NCBI GenBank assembly: GCA_036503065.1
Contig: DASXXM010000151.1
Span: forward strand, 1-64,000
DNA from: DATEPR01 sp036503065
GTDB lineage: Bacteria > Actinomycetota > Actinomycetes > Mycobacteriales > Pseudonocardiaceae
Direction of reading: 5' to 3'
DNA length: 64,000 bases
Part shown: piece after piece, positions 62,562 to 64,000 of the stretch
Numbering within the stretch: position 1 is the first letter of the stretch
How the letters are laid out: the number at the start of each line of letters is the position of its first letter
The notes under the pieces: model-generated
Told to the model about the DNA's origin: nothing
Database searches by the model: none
Seen by the model: only the letters and a program-made list of their open reading frames with translations
Translations under genes and position numbers: made by a program

Positions 62562-64000
62562 CTACCGGCCGGCGTAGGCACGTACGTCCGCGACGCTCCA
62601 CCAGCTTCCCGACGCGGCGGTCAGCGTGAGCCGCACGAACCGGACCGGGCGGCCACCCACGTTCGCGGTGGTGAACTGACCGCTGCCGACGCCCTGCGCC
62701 ACCGCGGTGGTCCAGTGGGCGCCGTCCGTGCTGACGGTGACGGTGTACCCCCGCGGGAAGTCCCCGGTCGACACGCCGGTGTCGAAGACCACCTGCCGCA
62801 CCCGCGCGACCGTGCCGAAGTCGACCTGCAGGTACTGGCCCGGCTGCTGCCCGGTGCCGGTGCTGTACCGGGTGCTGGCGTCGTCGTCGACGGCCTTCGC
62901 GGCCACATCCGTTGCGCAGCAAGGGTTGGTCGGGCCGGCCGGATTCGCCGTCGCGGTCCAGCGCGCCGGGTCCACGGCACGCGCATCGCCGGATTCCCGG
63001 CCGTGCCAGACGAAGGTCGCCAGGGCACCGCCGGGCAGCGTGTAGGTGAAGGTCTCCGCACCCTCCCGCACGGCGAAGGTCTGCGGGTTGTCGTTCTCGT
63101 TGTGGGCCACCAGAACCGTGCTGCCGTCCGGGTTGCGGAACGCGACGTCCATCACCTGGCCGTTCCAGCCGGTGGTGCCGAAGGACGTGCTGGCGATGCG
63201 CACCGCGCCCGGCCGGACGAAGCGCGCCAGGTGCCCGAGCGTGTAGTACTCGGCGTTGCGAACGACGGTGCCGTCGGGATTGACGGTCACCACACCGGTG
63301 CACGTGCCGCAGCCACCGGTGTGCGGGCCGCCGCTCGGGTCCAGCGCGATGTTCCAGTTGACGACGGTCTTGGCCCAGTTGCGGGTGGCACCGATGATCA
63401 GGTTGCGGGCGTGCCACTTCAGCGTGTCGGAGAACGTGTTGGCCGGGCTGGCCGACTGGCTGCCGGAGCACTCGGTGAAGTAGATGTCCGTGGTGGGGAA
63501 CTGGTTGTGCAGCGCGGTCATCATGCTCGGGTCGCCGGAGTAGCAGTGGTACGCGATGCCGGCGACGTACCGGGCGGCGGTGGAGTCGAGTAGCTGCTGC
63601 GGGTAGTCGTTGATGTCGGCGGTCTCGTCGGGCGGGGTCGCGGCGACGTCGTTGGGGTGCTCGGACCAGTTGTGGTCGTAGCCGAGGATCTGGGTCCGCA
63701 GGCCGGCGTGCCGCAGCATCGGGCCGAGTTGGGCGATGACCTTCGCCTCCTGCCACGACGGCAGGTCGGTGCCCGGATAGCCGGACGGGGTGCGGTTCTG
63801 GGGCTCGTTCTGGACCGTGAGCTGGTCGACCCGGACGCCGTTGGCGCGGTAGGCCTGCACGAAGTCGACCAGGTAGGCGGCGTACGCGCGGTAGATCCGC
63901 GGATCGTCGATCAGGCGGCCGCCGACGAGCGAGTCGCCGGTCTTCATCCACGCGGGCGGGCTCCAGGGTGACGCCAGGATGCGCAGCGACGGGTTGAGCC
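62562..64000 (-). CDS. GH30-family glycoside hydrolase with F5/8-type C domain (partial, runs off right edge)
   Basis: 479 codons are visible; the frame is open to the window end (LRILASPWSPPAWMKTG at the edge). The catalytic acid/base is in TVQNEPQNRTPSGYPG and the nucleophile Glu in YFTECSGSQ, as in GH30 glucosylceramidase-like enzymes. A beta-sandwich follows, then a C-terminal discoidin-like carbohydrate-binding domain (AVDDDASTRYSTGTGQQPGQ, VARVRQVVFDTG). A signal peptide would lie beyond the edge. It is probably secreted and cleaves beta-linked glycans. It ends 6 bases from the convergent PBP gene. Confidence 0.92.
   Translation of the reverse strand, partial: LNPSLRILASPWSPPAWMKTGDSLVGGRLIDDPRIYRAYAAYLVDFVQAYRANGVRVDQLTVQNEPQNRTPSGYPGTDLPSWQEAKVIAQLGPMLRHAGLRTQILGYDHNWSEHPNDVAATPPDETADINDYPQQLLDSTAARYVAGIAYHCYSGDPSMMTALHNQFPTTDIYFTECSGSQSASPANTFSDTLKWHARNLIIGATRNWAKTVVNWNIALDPSGGPHTGGCGTCTGVVTVNPDGTVVRNAEYYTLGHLARFVRPGAVRIASTSFGTTGWNGQVMDVAFRNPDGSTVLVAHNENDNPQTFAVREGAETFTYTLPGGALATFVWHGRESGDARAVDPARWTATANPAGPTNPCCATDVAAKAVDDDASTRYSTGTGQQPGQYLQVDFGTVARVRQVVFDTGVSTGDFPRGYTVTVSTDGAHWTTAVAQGVGSGQFTTANVGGRPVRFVRLTLTAASGSWWSVADVRAYAGR

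Overview
The window is high-GC DNA with frequent GTG and TTG starts, ATGA-type gene overlaps and many secondary-metabolism, WXG100/Rhs and ECF-sigma genes. It looks like a chromosome of a filamentous actinomycete, most likely of the Pseudonocardiales; that placement is inferred from gene content and style, not from a marker gene. No rRNA or tRNA gene was seen.

Region 1 (1-16.3 kb) is part of a nonribosomal peptide cluster that continues beyond the left edge. One leftward operon encodes a free-standing adenylation-carrier protein, a paired ABC exporter, a SbnA/SbnB-like pair that should make 2,3-diaminopropionate, an HTTM membrane protein and a C-A NRPS whose visible specificity residues (D,V,W,H) fit serine. 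Beside it lie a CrtI-like FAD oxidoreductase, an adenylation domain interrupted by an FkbM-type methyltransferase, and a lone condensation domain.

Region 2 (16.3-26.2 kb) is mixed. It has an ECF42-type sigma factor with its DGPF partner, a WXG100-like cassette, an O-antigen-ligase-like protein, a small secreted protein, an isochorismatase-like hydrolase and an HTH-PASTA protein. A roughly 0.9 kb non-coding array of hairpin elements carries three different heptanucleotide tandem repeats, and an OFA-type transporter follows.

Region 3 (26.2-42.5 kb) is a second biosynthetic cluster built round two AfsA-like proteins. The leftward arm runs MFS exporter, SnoaL-like proteins, AfsA, HAD phosphatase, short-chain reductase. 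It starts at a divergent promoter with two TTGAC-N3-GTCAA operators next to a TetR gene. The rightward arm is a tightly overlapping operon: ACP, KAS II, AfsA, KAS III, E1 alpha, E1 beta, a lipoyl/E3-binding protein with no catalytic domain, MaoC dehydratase, enoyl-CoA hydratase and chorismate mutase. I infer a dedicated beta-ketoacyl supply feeding AfsA chemistry to a butenolide, furan or related product. The region is full of gene remnants: duplicated ACP-KAS, an SDR 3' end, a class II DAHP synthase 3' end and a sedolisin piece.

Region 4 (42.5-50.4 kb) has a GntR/FCD regulator divergent from a fumarylacetoacetate-hydrolase-family enzyme and a branched-chain-type ABC importer with fused LivM-LivG, which suggests uptake and catabolism of an organic acid. 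Region 5 (50.4-64 kb) has a YbaB, WXG100-like and Rhs polymorphic-toxin cassette with a candidate immunity gene, a Tat-exported phosphoesterase, a questin-oxidase-like protein, an MFS transporter, a class A PBP whose transpeptidase motifs are lost, and a GH30 glycosidase cut by the right edge.
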